A stretch of DNA of 13,500 nucleotides. It comes from an uncultured Megasphaera sp. (GTDB taxonomy: Bacteria; Bacillota; Negativicutes; Veillonellales; Megasphaeraceae). The notes below the pieces were generated by a model. That model saw only the letters and a program-made list of their open reading frames with translations, was not told the origin of the DNA and did no database searches. Positions within the stretch are counted from its first letter, which is position 1; the number at the start of each line of letters is the position of its first letter. A program made the translations under genes and the position numbers. The DNA lies in assembly GCA_934193515.1 (NCBI GenBank), contig CAKPVJ010000045.1, positions 1-13,500 of the forward strand, given 5' to 3'. Positions 1 to 7,049 of the stretch are shown in pieces.

Positions 1-60
1 TCAACGGACTTCGTTCAAGCCTTGTGTAAGCTGGTTTCGGTAACTACCGAGGCTGCGTAA
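1..60 (+). CDS. Possible C-terminal end of an upstream gene (partial)
   Basis: Frame 1 is open from the window edge to a TAA at 58-60 and would encode 19 residues ending in VTTEAA. The other two plus frames stop earlier, at about 42 and 27. A strong Rho-independent hairpin lies 57 bases downstream, as expected behind a gene end. The fragment is too short to assign to a family, and an open frame of 19 codons can occur by chance. The support is mostly positional. Confidence 0.3.
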   Translation, partial: STDFVQALCKLVSVTTEAA

Positions 61-117
61 AAGTTGTAAAGTGCTGTAAAAAACAATAAATAATGCCATA
101 AAAATAAATTGAAAATA

Positions 118-154
118 AACCAGAGATTCATTACAAAGGGAATCTCTGGTTTTT
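118..154 (+). terminator. Rho-independent terminator, probably bidirectional
   Basis: A perfect 12-bp stem pairs 118-129 (AACCAGAGATTC) with 140-151 (GAATCTCTGGTT) around a 10-nt loop. It is followed on the plus strand by a run of T (150-154). On the minus strand the stem is followed by TTTATTTTC, so it could also stop leftward transcription. It most likely ends the transcript of the gene whose 3' end is suggested at 1-60. Confidence 0.8.
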
Positions 155-439
155 ATTATGTATAAAATGCAAAGAAAGTATGTGATAACTAGTACAGAGT
201 TTCTGCGGATTTTCACAAAAACTCAGAGATATGATGTATGTGAAAATGATATAATATTTTTTTTATACATAAAACGATGAACGTAGTAAAAAACACTTCT
301 TTGGTAGAATTTTTGTAAAGCACGTAAATACGCTGTTTTGAATATTTATTGAATTTTTTCATTTTTTTTAGTCGTGTGCAATATGCATAAGACCTACTAA
401 AAAATCAGATATATAGCCGTTATTGCTATAATTTTCACA
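155..439. other. AT-rich intergenic region without a recognisable gene
   Basis: About 285 bases of AT-rich DNA with many A and T runs. No frame has both a convincing ribosome site and a plausible product. The only element noted is an extended -10-like sequence at 246-257 (ATGATATAATAT). It is identical over 12 bases to the -10 region of the rnf promoter at 459-470, but has no -35-like hexamer at the right distance. It could be a weak extra promoter or simply an AT-rich repeat. Confidence 0.5.
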
Positions 440-468
440 TTGAATATTATCATACTTGATGATATAAT
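440..468 (+). promoter_or_regulatory. Sigma-A-type promoter of the rnf operon
   Basis: TTGAAT at 440-445, a 17-bp spacer, and a perfect TATAAT at 463-468. The -10 is preceded by TGA, giving an extended -10 (TGnTATAAT). Transcription should start near 475. The next plus-strand gene with a proper ribosome site is rnfC at 816, which makes this the likely rnf promoter with a leader of about 340 nt. It is the best promoter match upstream of rnfC; none was found closer to the gene. Confidence 0.7.
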
Positions 469-474
469 ATAGGC

Positions 475-815
475 GATTGAAAGTAGGCTTCGGCAACGAA
501 AACAATCTTTCTTTCGCAAGTTTTATCATGCAGTCGGCTCATGTGAATTTTGGCATTATACTGAATAAAGAGGATGGGCTGGCTGCATCGCATGCTTTTT
601 TTGCGTGTGCAAAGAGCATGAAAGGAGCATACTCCTTGGAGAAACGATGTGGTGTAGTCGGAATCAAAAGTGTACGCGTCTGCAATATTTAGTCTTTTTA
701 AAGACCGCTGTGGGCTGATAATATGGTAGACAGGTGCGCTTTTAGTATCGTATCTTTCAATTAGTTGCTTCATGTTTTTATTATTTTTCATTATATATTA
801 ATGAGGTGATTTTTG
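475..815 (+). ncRNA. Long 5' leader of the rnf operon, unassigned, possibly structured
   Basis: This stretch lies between the predicted transcription start and the rnfC ATG. It matches no riboswitch class that I recognise. Visible pairings include:
- 476-483 (ATTGAAAG) with 754-761 (CTTTCAAT), which would close most of the leader into one domain
- a hairpin at 622-637 (AAGGAG, loop CATA, CTCCTT)
- a hairpin at 584-611 with two 4-bp blocks (TGCA/TGCA and CGCA/TGCG)
- a hairpin at 692-705 (GTCTT/AAGAC)
A U-rich run follows at 774-788, just before the rnfC ribosome site. An 8-bp pairing is expected about once by chance in a leader this long, so structure is suggested, not shown. Overlapping open frames on both strands lack ribosome sites. 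Confidence 0.35.
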
Positions 816-2165
816 ATGTTGAATACCTTTAAAAGAGGTGGGGTCCATCCTGACGATGGTAAAATCTATGCTAAAGATAAAGCGATAGAAACCCCGGCAG
901 TACCGGCACAAGTAGTCATCCCGATGAGTCAGCATTTTGGTGCTCCTTGTACTCCGACCGTCAAGGTAGGCGATTTGGTAAAAAAAGGCCAGCTGATTGG
1001 GACCAGCGATGCATTTTTGCATGCTGATATTCATGCATCTACTTCCGGTAAGGTCATCAAAGTGGCTCCTATGCCGCACAACATGATGGTCAAATGCATG
1101 GCTGTTGTCATCCAGGCTGATGGCAAAGATGAATGGGCAGAAGGAATACCAGAAGAACATGACTGGAAACAACTCGATGCCAAAGAAATCATTGAACTGA
1201 TTAAAAAAGCCGGCGTAGTTGGCTGCGGCGGTGCTACATTCCCTGCTCATGTAAAATTGGCTCCAAACAAACCTGTTGACACGTTTATCGTCAATGGCGC
1301 TGAATGTGAACCGTATTTGACATGCGATTATCGTTCCATGGTTGAAAAAGAAACGACAGAAAAACTCGTTACAGGTGTTCAGATTTGCATGAAAGCATTA
1401 GGCGTTAAAAAAGGCTACATCGGTATTGAAGACAACAAACCGGAAGCCATTAAGAATTTGACGGAAGCTTTCAAAGATATTCCGGAAGTAACGGTTGTTG
1501 CCTGCAAGACGAAATATCCGCAGGGCGCTGAAAAAATGATGATTGAAGCCTGCACAGGCCGTCAGGTAGAACCGGGCGGACTTCCAATGGACGTAGGCTG
1601 CGTTGTCAGCAACGTAGGTACGGTTATCGCTATTACTGATGCTGTCTGCCATGGTATTCCGTTCATTGAACGTCTTACTACGGTTACAGGTGACTGCATC
1701 AAAGAACCGAAAAACTTACGGCTTCGTATTGGTACGACCTTCCAGGAAGCTATTGATTACTGCGGCGGCTTTACAACACAGCCGGATCGCGTAATCGGCG
1801 GCGGCCCGATGATGGGTCTGGCACAATATCAGCTCGATGTTCCTATTACAAAGGGTGCTTCCGGTATTTTGGCATTGTCTCCGGAAAAATGCCAAGTTGG
1901 CGTAGAAGAACCTTGCATTCGCTGCGGTCGTTGCGTAGAAGCATGTCCGATGGGCCTCATCCCGAGCCAGCTCAGTATCTTCTCGTCCTGCCAGGCATGG
2001 GATAAATGCATGGAATACGGTGTTATGAACTGCGTTGAATGCGGCAGCTGCGTATACACCTGCCCGGCAAAACGCAATATTGTCCAGTATATCCGTAACG
2101 CAAAAGCGCAGGTTAAGGCTATTCAGAGAGCTGCTCAAGAAAAAGCCGCTGCTAAAAAAGCGTAA
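816..2165 (+). CDS. rnfC: Ion-translocating electron transport complex subunit RnfC
   Basis: RnfC is the peripheral NADH/FMN-binding subunit of the Rnf complex, which couples electron flow between reduced ferredoxin and NAD+ to Na+ or H+ transport. The 449-residue product has an N-terminal RnfC barrel domain and a glycine-rich nucleotide/FMN segment with GCGGATFP at 136-143. An SLBB-type region follows, then two C-terminal 4Fe-4S motifs: C367-x2-C370-x2-C373-x3-C377 and C406-x2-C409-x2-C412-x3-C416. A Lys/Ala-rich tail ends the protein. I chose ATG 816 because GAGGTG at 803-808 sits 7 nt upstream; a TTG codon directly before it (813) would give one more residue. It is the first gene of the operon and lies 23 nt before rnfD. 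Family assignment is certain; the transported ion cannot be read here. Confidence 0.96.
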   Translation: MLNTFKRGGVHPDDGKIYAKDKAIETPAVPAQVVIPMSQHFGAPCTPTVKVGDLVKKGQLIGTSDAFLHADIHASTSGKVIKVAPMPHNMMVKCMAVVIQADGKDEWAEGIPEEHDWKQLDAKEIIELIKKAGVVGCGGATFPAHVKLAPNKPVDTFIVNGAECEPYLTCDYRSMVEKETTEKLVTGVQICMKALGVKKGYIGIEDNKPEAIKNLTEAFKDIPEVTVVACKTKYPQGAEKMMIEACTGRQVEPGGLPMDVGCVVSNVGTVIAITDAVCHGIPFIERLTTVTGDCIKEPKNLRLRIGTTFQEAIDYCGGFTTQPDRVIGGGPMMGLAQYQLDVPITKGASGILALSPEKCQVGVEEPCIRCGRCVEACPMGLIPSQLSIFSSCQAWDKCMEYGVMNCVECGSCVYTCPAKRNIVQYIRNAKAQVKAIQRAAQEKAAAKKA

Positions 2166-2188
2166 GAACTAATGGAAGAAGGGATATC

Positions 2189-3223
2189 ATGAGTCCAGAA
2201 GCTAAAGGACAAACTATAGGAAAGGATGCTAAAGACATGCAGGAATTAAAACTTACTGTATCATCTTCACCGCATGTTCGCTGCAATGAAACAATTCCTA
2301 AAATTATGTGGAGTGTTGTCGCAGCTCTCGTGCCTGCTGCAGCATTTGGCGTATATTACTTCGGTATGAATGCGCTTGCCAATATCGTCGTAGCAATTGT
2401 TTCTGCAGTTGTTTTCGAATTTTTATGGGAAAAAATGATGCATAAAAAGATTACCATCAAAGATGGTTCTGCCGTCATCACTGGCCTTTTGATGGCTATG
2501 TGCTGCCCGCCGACCCTTCCGTGGTGGATGAGCATCGTTGGTTCCTTCTTGGCTATTGTCGTCTGTAAACAAGCTATGGGCGGCTTGGGTGCCAACCTCT
2601 TTAACCCGGCTCACGTTGGCCGTGCCGGCTTGATGGTTTCTTGGCCTGTTGCTATGACTACTTGGACACAGCTCAACGGTACTGTTGTTGATGGCGTTGC
2701 CGGTGCTACACCGCTGAATGTCTTCAAACACGGCGGTACAGATGCGTTGTTCCAACTCTTTGGCACCAATGACTGGGGTACCATTTACCAAAACCTCTTC
2801 ATCGGTACACGTAACGGTTCCTTAGGTGAAACCTCTACGGTACTTTTGATTCTCGGCGGCTTATATCTTATTTATAAGGGCTATGTAAATTGGCAGGTTC
2901 CTGTTATCATGATTGCTACAGTTGGTGTTCTCATGGGCATTGGCTACGGCCCGAATGTTGCTTTGTTTGAAATGATGGCCGGCGGCTTAATCATCGGCGC
3001 ATTCTTCATGGCAACAGATATGGTTACAGCTCCGATTACCTTAAAAGGTCAGATGATTTTTGCTTTAGGTTGCGGCATTATTACCGTATTGATTCGTATC
3101 CTTGGCGGTTATCCGGAAGGTGTCTGCTACTCTATCTTGCTCATGAACGCATTGACACCGCTCATTGACCGTTTGGTTAAACCTAAAGTCTTTGGTGAAG
3201 TAAAGACAAAGGGGGCTAAATAA
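2189..3223 (+). CDS. rnfD: Rnf complex membrane subunit RnfD (covalent FMN carrier)
   Basis: RnfD is an integral membrane subunit carrying FMN bound to threonine through a phosphoester. The 344-residue protein has a short polar N terminus and then about ten hydrophobic segments from residue 40 on. The flavinylation motif GATPL is present, with Thr174 as the expected acceptor. The block GLGANLFNPAHVGRA, typical of RnfD/NqrB, follows residue 130. ATG 2189 has a GGAAGAAGGG ribosome site at 2174-2183. ATG 2237 would give a protein starting MQELKLTVSSSPHVR, closer to the usual family N terminus, so the first 16 residues are uncertain. The stop is one base before rnfG, which implies translational coupling. 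Confidence 0.95.
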   Translation: MSPEAKGQTIGKDAKDMQELKLTVSSSPHVRCNETIPKIMWSVVAALVPAAAFGVYYFGMNALANIVVAIVSAVVFEFLWEKMMHKKITIKDGSAVITGLLMAMCCPPTLPWWMSIVGSFLAIVVCKQAMGGLGANLFNPAHVGRAGLMVSWPVAMTTWTQLNGTVVDGVAGATPLNVFKHGGTDALFQLFGTNDWGTIYQNLFIGTRNGSLGETSTVLLILGGLYLIYKGYVNWQVPVIMIATVGVLMGIGYGPNVALFEMMAGGLIIGAFFMATDMVTAPITLKGQMIFALGCGIITVLIRILGGYPEGVCYSILLMNALTPLIDRLVKPKVFGEVKTKGAK

Positions 3224-3224
3224 A

Positions 3225-3776
3225 ATGGCAGAAAAACATGAAGGCGGCATCGTCCATGTCGCAATGAACCTTGTCCTTACTTGTCTTGTTTCCGGTTGTA
3301 TTATTGGTGCCGTAGCATTTATTACAGTCCCGACAGCCCATGAAAAAGCGGAACAAATGAAACAAGAATCTATGAAGACATTGGTTCCAGATGCTGATAA
3401 ATTCGTAGAAGTTCAAGGCGAAAAAGATACATTCATCGCTGAAAAAGGCGGTCAAAAAATTGCCTACATTATCCCGACGGCTCCGAAAGGATACGGCGGC
3501 CCGATTAAACTGCTGACAGCTGTATCGACAGACGGCACAGTATTGGACTACACCGTATTGGAAGCAAACGAAACACCGGGCCTTGGTGATAAAGGCGCAA
3601 AATCTCCGTTTAAAGATCAGTTCAAAGGCAAGAAATTAGACAACTTGGTAGTTACTAAAGAACATGGCGTAAAAGATAAGATTCAGGCTATGACCGGTGC
3701 CACCATTTCTTCTCGTGCCTTTACCGCTGGTGTTAAAGAAGCTGTTGAAAAAGCAGCACAGATGGGGGGTAAATAA
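3225..3776 (+). CDS. rnfG: Rnf complex subunit RnfG (covalent FMN carrier)
   Basis: RnfG is anchored by one N-terminal helix (about residues 8-31) with an FMN-binding domain outside the cytoplasmic membrane. The 183-residue product has the flavinylation motif TGATISS near the C terminus, in which Thr160 is the expected attachment site for FMN by ApbE. The segment ETPGLGDKG before it is the conserved flavin-domain block of RnfG/NqrC. The length is near the short end for the family. ATG 3225 follows AAAGGGGG at 3208-3215 with a 9-nt spacer, one base after the rnfD stop, and rnfE starts 2 bases after this gene ends. The apbE gene in the same operon supplies the enzyme predicted to modify this subunit. 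Confidence 0.95.
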   Translation: MAEKHEGGIVHVAMNLVLTCLVSGCIIGAVAFITVPTAHEKAEQMKQESMKTLVPDADKFVEVQGEKDTFIAEKGGQKIAYIIPTAPKGYGGPIKLLTAVSTDGTVLDYTVLEANETPGLGDKGAKSPFKDQFKGKKLDNLVVTKEHGVKDKIQAMTGATISSRAFTAGVKEAVEKAAQMGGK

Positions 3777-3778
3777 TA

Positions 3779-4402
3779 ATGAGTCTTTGGAAAGTATTTA
3801 CTAGAGGCATTATTGAAGAAAACCCATACTTCGTCTTGGCATTGAGCTTGTGCCCTGGCCTTGCTGTTACAACAAGTGTTGTCAATGGTTTGACCATGGG
3901 GTTGACTGTATGGTTCGTTATTACCTCAAACAACGTAGTTGTTTCTATTATTCGTAAATTAATCAACAAAAAAGTACGTGTACCTGTATATATTACATGT
4001 ATTGCTACTATCGTAACGTGCGTACAGCTGTTCTTACAGGCATATGCACCGGATTTGTACAAAGCCCTCGGCGTATATCTCGACTTGGTCGTTGTATTTG
4101 CTATCATCTTGGCTCGTGCTGAATCTGTTGCATCTAAGAACGGTATTGTCGTATCCTTCCTCGACGGCATGGGCATGGGCATTGGCTTTACGATTGCTAT
4201 GCTTGTTATTTCCGTCGTTCGTGAAGTATTGGGCAATGGCACATTGCTCGGCGTCGACCTCTTTGGCCCGTCCTTCCAGCCGGCACTTATCATGGCATTG
4301 CCGCCAGGAGCATTTATGCTTATCGGCTTCATGATGGCTGGTCTTAAAATGTGGAATGAATCTCGCGAAAAAGCAAAACAACTGAAAGGGAGTGAAGGAT
4401 AA
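3779..4402 (+). CDS. rnfE: Rnf complex membrane subunit RnfE, with an altered Fe-S ligand site
   Basis: RnfE (207 residues, about six membrane helices) pairs with its paralogue RnfA. In characterised Rnf and Nqr complexes the two hold an Fe-S cluster inside the membrane using two cysteines from each subunit. The first cysteine is present (C25 in LSLCPGLAVTTS). The second is not: where the family usually has PLIVxNCxxxGRAE, this protein has DLVVVFAIILARAE at 102-115. The Asn-Cys pair is thus Phe107-Ala108, the Pro is Asp102 and the Gly is Ala112. The downstream ARAESVASKNG anchors the alignment. Two extra cysteines, C74 and C81, lie in the preceding helix. The ribosome site is GGGGGG at 3764-3769. 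The stop overlaps the rnfA ATG by one base. The subunit identity is certain; the effect of the change is unknown. Confidence 0.94.
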   Translation: MSLWKVFTRGIIEENPYFVLALSLCPGLAVTTSVVNGLTMGLTVWFVITSNNVVVSIIRKLINKKVRVPVYITCIATIVTCVQLFLQAYAPDLYKALGVYLDLVVVFAIILARAESVASKNGIVVSFLDGMGMGIGFTIAMLVISVVREVLGNGTLLGVDLFGPSFQPALIMALPPGAFMLIGFMMAGLKMWNESREKAKQLKGSEG

Positions 4403-4974
4403 TGGAATACTTTACGCTGTTCGTCGGGGCAGTACTCGTTAACAACTTCGTATTGACCAAGTTCCTCGGCCTGTGTATCTTCTTTGGTGTATCCAAAAAC
4501 CTGAACGCTTCTGTAGGTATGGGCTTTGCTGTAACTTCCGTCCTCACAATGAGTACTGTACTTGCATGGTTGCTGTATAACTTTGTATTAGTACCCCTTG
4601 ATTTGACATTTCTCCGTACGATTTCTTTCGTTGTCTTAATCGCAAGTTTCGTACAGTTGTTGGAAATTGTCATCAAAAAAATGTCTCCGACATTATATAA
4701 CATGTGGGGCATTTACCTCATGCTTATCGCTACGAACTGTATCGTACTGTCCGTACCGGTAATCAGTATTACAAACAATTATAATTTCCTTGAAAACCTC
4801 GTATTTGCCGTTGGCTCCGGTTTGGGCTTTGCTGTAGCTTTGATCTTGATGGCAAGCTGCCGTGAAAAATTGGACTATGCGGATGTTCCCCATGCTTTGA
4901 AAGGAACACCAATTGCCTTTATCGTTGCCGGTATGTTAGCCTTGGCATTCCTTGGTTTCTCCGGTATGATATAA
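4402..4974 (+). CDS. rnfA: Rnf complex membrane subunit RnfA
   Basis: RnfA (190 residues, six hydrophobic helices) is the inverted-topology partner of RnfE. Family hallmarks run throughout: VLVNNFVLTKFLGLC near the N terminus, ATNC in the fourth helix, and ADVPHALKGTPIAFI with FLGFSGM at the C terminus. Both Fe-S ligand cysteines expected for RnfA are present, C25 and C113. The residue after C25 is Ile where Pro is common, and the Pro usually found about six residues before the second cysteine is Met107. The start ATG overlaps the rnfE stop (TAATG), with GGGAGTGAAGG just upstream, so translation is probably coupled. RnfB follows after 24 bases. Confidence 0.95.
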   Translation: MEYFTLFVGAVLVNNFVLTKFLGLCIFFGVSKNLNASVGMGFAVTSVLTMSTVLAWLLYNFVLVPLDLTFLRTISFVVLIASFVQLLEIVIKKMSPTLYNMWGIYLMLIATNCIVLSVPVISITNNYNFLENLVFAVGSGLGFAVALILMASCREKLDYADVPHALKGTPIAFIVAGMLALAFLGFSGMI

Positions 4975-4998
4975 CGCAAAGGAGTTGGAAGTAATATC

Positions 4999-5850
4999 AT
5001 GGATATGAATATGACGCAAATAGCAATTTCTGTAGTTGCTGTCATGGTCGGCATCGGTATCGTCTTCGGCTTTATCCTTGCATTCGCTGACAAGAAATTT
5101 GCTATGGAAGAAAATCCGCTCATCGGTGAAGTAGAAGAAGCTTTGCCGAAAGGCCAGTGCGGTGCCTGCGGTTTTGCTGGCTGTGCTAAATATGCAGAAG
5201 CAGTTGTTCTTGACCCGGAAGTTCCGCCTAACCTTTGCGTACCTGGCAAAGCTGAAGTTGCTGCTGTTGTAGCAAAATTGACAGGTAAGGTTGCAGAAGA
5301 AAAGGAACCGCAGTATGCGCATATCCGTTGCCGCGGCGGCAATGGCATTGCCAAACAGGCTTTTGAATACAAAGGCGTTCATGACTGCGCTGCTGCTAAA
5401 ACAGTACAGCAGGGTCCTAAATTCTGTAAATTTGGCTGCCTTGGCTTTGGCAACTGTGTTCGTGCATGCCCGTTTGGCGCTATGACAATGGGTGCTAATG
5501 GCCTTCCGCATGTTGACAAAAATCTCTGTACAGGCTGCGGCAAATGCGCAAGTATCTGCCCGAACCATGTTATTGAATTGTTGCCAATCAGTGCGAAAGT
5601 CAGCGTTAGCTGCTCTTCTAAAGAAATGGGCGCTGTTGCTCGTAAAGACTGCTCGGCAGCCTGCATTGGCTGCGGTCTCTGCATGAGAAACTGTGCACAC
5701 GAAGGCGGCGTCAAAGTCGTTGACCATCTTGCTGTTGTCAATCCGGCTATCTGCCACGATTGCGAAGAAGCAACATGTGTAGCAAAATGTCCGACAAAAG
5801 CAATTGCTTCTATGATTGCAGCTGCTAAAACGGAAGAAAAAATAGGTTAA
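4999..5850 (+). CDS. rnfB: Rnf complex ferredoxin-type subunit RnfB
   Basis: RnfB is the cytoplasmic entry point for electrons from reduced ferredoxin. The 283-residue protein begins with one membrane helix (about 7-29). An Fe-S domain (GQCGACGFAGCAKYAEA, C54, C57, C62 and C80) follows, then four 4Fe-4S groups:
- C143/C147/C153/C157
- C177/C180/C183/C187
- C222/C225/C228/C232
- C252/C255/C260/C264
The length and the extra second ferredoxin pair match the clostridial type, not the shorter proteobacterial one. ATG 4999 was chosen, with GGAA at 4987-4990 as the nearest ribosome site and AAAGGAG at 4978-4984 further away; in-frame ATGs at 5005 and 5011 are possible alternatives. The gene ends 4 bases before apbE. 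Confidence 0.95.
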   Translation: MDMNMTQIAISVVAVMVGIGIVFGFILAFADKKFAMEENPLIGEVEEALPKGQCGACGFAGCAKYAEAVVLDPEVPPNLCVPGKAEVAAVVAKLTGKVAEEKEPQYAHIRCRGGNGIAKQAFEYKGVHDCAAAKTVQQGPKFCKFGCLGFGNCVRACPFGAMTMGANGLPHVDKNLCTGCGKCASICPNHVIELLPISAKVSVSCSSKEMGAVARKDCSAACIGCGLCMRNCAHEGGVKVVDHLAVVNPAICHDCEEATCVAKCPTKAIASMIAAAKTEEKIG

Positions 5851-5854
5851 TAAT

Positions 5855-6913
5855 ATGAACTGGAAAAGTGGAGCAAGGTATATCCTTGCAGCGGCTTTCC
5901 TAGTTATCATGAGTTGCTCCGGGTGCGCTTTGCATCCGGAGTCTTCTTTTGATAGAAGCGGCGTAGCTATGGACACTACCGTTTCGCTGCGGGCTACTGG
6001 GAAAGAAGCAAAAGAAGCAGTCGATGAAAGTTTTCAGCGCATCCAACAAATCGATACATTGGCCAGCGCACAGGACCCGGACAGTGATGTCAGTAAAATC
6101 AATGCTGCTGCAGGTATATCGTATGTGCAAGTAGATCCGGCAGTGTATGAAATGATTGACTTTGCCAAATCGTATTCAGAAAAAACACAGGGAGAATGGG
6201 ATATATCTGTTGGCATTATGACTAAGCTTTGGCAGATTGGTAACGAAGGGCAGCATGTTCCTTCGGCAGAAGAAATTCAAGCGGCACTGCAGCTTGTTAA
6301 CTATAAAGATATACTGTTACGGCCGGAAGACCATAGCGTCATGTTGGCAAAATCAGGCATGGTGATTGATTTAGGCGGCGTGGCAAAAGGCTATGCAGTC
6401 GATGAAATTCGCAAGATATATGAAAAGCATCACATTGAAAGCGGCCTCATTAATATGGGTTCCAGCTCGATGTATGCCTTGGGAAAAAACAGTAAGGGCA
6501 AAGCGTGGAATATCGGCATGAAACATCCGCGGTCAGACAAAAAAGACGAGTATTTAGGAATTATTGCCATTGAAAACCAATCGTTGTCTACTTCCGGCGA
6601 CTATGAACGATACTTTATACAAGACGGTGTGCGATACTGCCATATTTTCGATCCGCGTACAGGAAGGCCGGCTGATTCCGGCGTGATGAGCGATTCTATT
6701 GTTATCAATAACGATGTAGAACATGCCGGCATGCTCAGCGATATATTGACGACTGTCGTTTTCGTGTTAGGTCCGCAAAAAGGCCTGGAATTTATTAATG
6801 GAATACCGGGCATCGAATGTGAAATTACAGGCACAGACGGCGCTATTTATATGACCCAGGGATTCAAGCAACACTTCTCCGACATGAATACAGATTTCCA
6901 CCTGGCTGAATAA
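5855..6913 (+). CDS. apbE: FAD:protein FMN transferase (ApbE), predicted lipoprotein
   Basis: ApbE splits FAD and transfers FMN to threonine in [S/T]GAT motifs, such as those of RnfD (Thr174) and RnfG (Thr160) in the same operon. The 352-residue product has the family blocks in order: AMDTTVSLRA, DISVGIM, IDLGGVAKGYAVDEI (D172), GLINMGSSS, STSGDYERYF, HIFDPRTGRPA (H263) and MLSDILTTVVFVLG. The N terminus is a lipoprotein signal: basic residues, a hydrophobic core at 10-19, then cysteines at 21 and 24. IMSC21 or CSGC24 could be the lipobox, and neither is a textbook match. The ribosome site is weak and the gene starts 4 bases after rnfB, so translational coupling is likely. No terminator is visible behind it, so some transcripts may run into the Lrp gene. 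Confidence 0.94.
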   Translation: MNWKSGARYILAAAFLVIMSCSGCALHPESSFDRSGVAMDTTVSLRATGKEAKEAVDESFQRIQQIDTLASAQDPDSDVSKINAAAGISYVQVDPAVYEMIDFAKSYSEKTQGEWDISVGIMTKLWQIGNEGQHVPSAEEIQAALQLVNYKDILLRPEDHSVMLAKSGMVIDLGGVAKGYAVDEIRKIYEKHHIESGLINMGSSSMYALGKNSKGKAWNIGMKHPRSDKKDEYLGIIAIENQSLSTSGDYERYFIQDGVRYCHIFDPRTGRPADSGVMSDSIVINNDVEHAGMLSDILTTVVFVLGPQKGLEFINGIPGIECEITGTDGAIYMTQGFKQHFSDMNTDFHLAE

Positions 6914-6984
6914 GCGGTATTATTGGTATTGCTGTAGAAATTGTAATATACAGAAGAATTTTGGATTTAAATTTTCGAATTATA

Positions 6985-7013
6985 TTTACTTTTTCTTTAG
7001 AATGTAAGATAAT
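6985..7013 (+). promoter_or_regulatory. Probable promoter of the Lrp/AsnC gene
   Basis: TTTACT at 6985-6990, a 17-bp spacer and GATAAT at 7008-7013 form a moderate sigma-A match. It lies in the 136-base gap between apbE and the regulator. No terminator separates it from the rnf operon: the only hairpin seen, CTGTA/TACAG at 6932-6953, is weak and has no T run. Confidence 0.5.
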
Positions 7014-7049
7014 ATACATATAAATATTTGTAGAGGATGGTATCAAAAC

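Noticed and set aside
1..216. Minus-strand open frame of 71 residues with two hydrophobic stretches
   Set aside because: It starts with GTG without a ribosome site, and the perfect terminator hairpin at 118-154 lies inside it. The hydrophobic character follows from AT-rich DNA.
477..692. Plus-strand open frame of 71 residues in the rnf leader
   Set aside because: Its TTG start would lie at the very 5' end of the predicted transcript with no ribosome site, and the product resembles no family I know.
475..762. rnf leader considered as 6S RNA, RNase P RNA, tmRNA, T-box, or TPP/cobalamin/lysine riboswitch
   Set aside because: None of the conserved core sequences of these RNAs could be found in it.
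450..791. Minus-strand open frame of 113 residues opposite the rnf leader
   Set aside because: There is no ribosome site before its ATG at 791, no recognisable motif, and it lies opposite the predicted rnf promoter and leader. Kept only as a remote possibility.
3733..4332. Minus-strand open frame of 199 residues opposite rnfE
   Set aside because: It is low in complexity and rich in Thr, Pro and Ile, as expected for the complement of a membrane-protein gene. The rnfE frame is clearly the real one.
4936..5976. Long minus-strand open frame (346 residues) opposite rnfB
   Set aside because: It is a shadow of rnfB and apbE created by codon bias. It has no ribosome site or domain, whereas the plus-strand Fe-S motifs are unambiguous.
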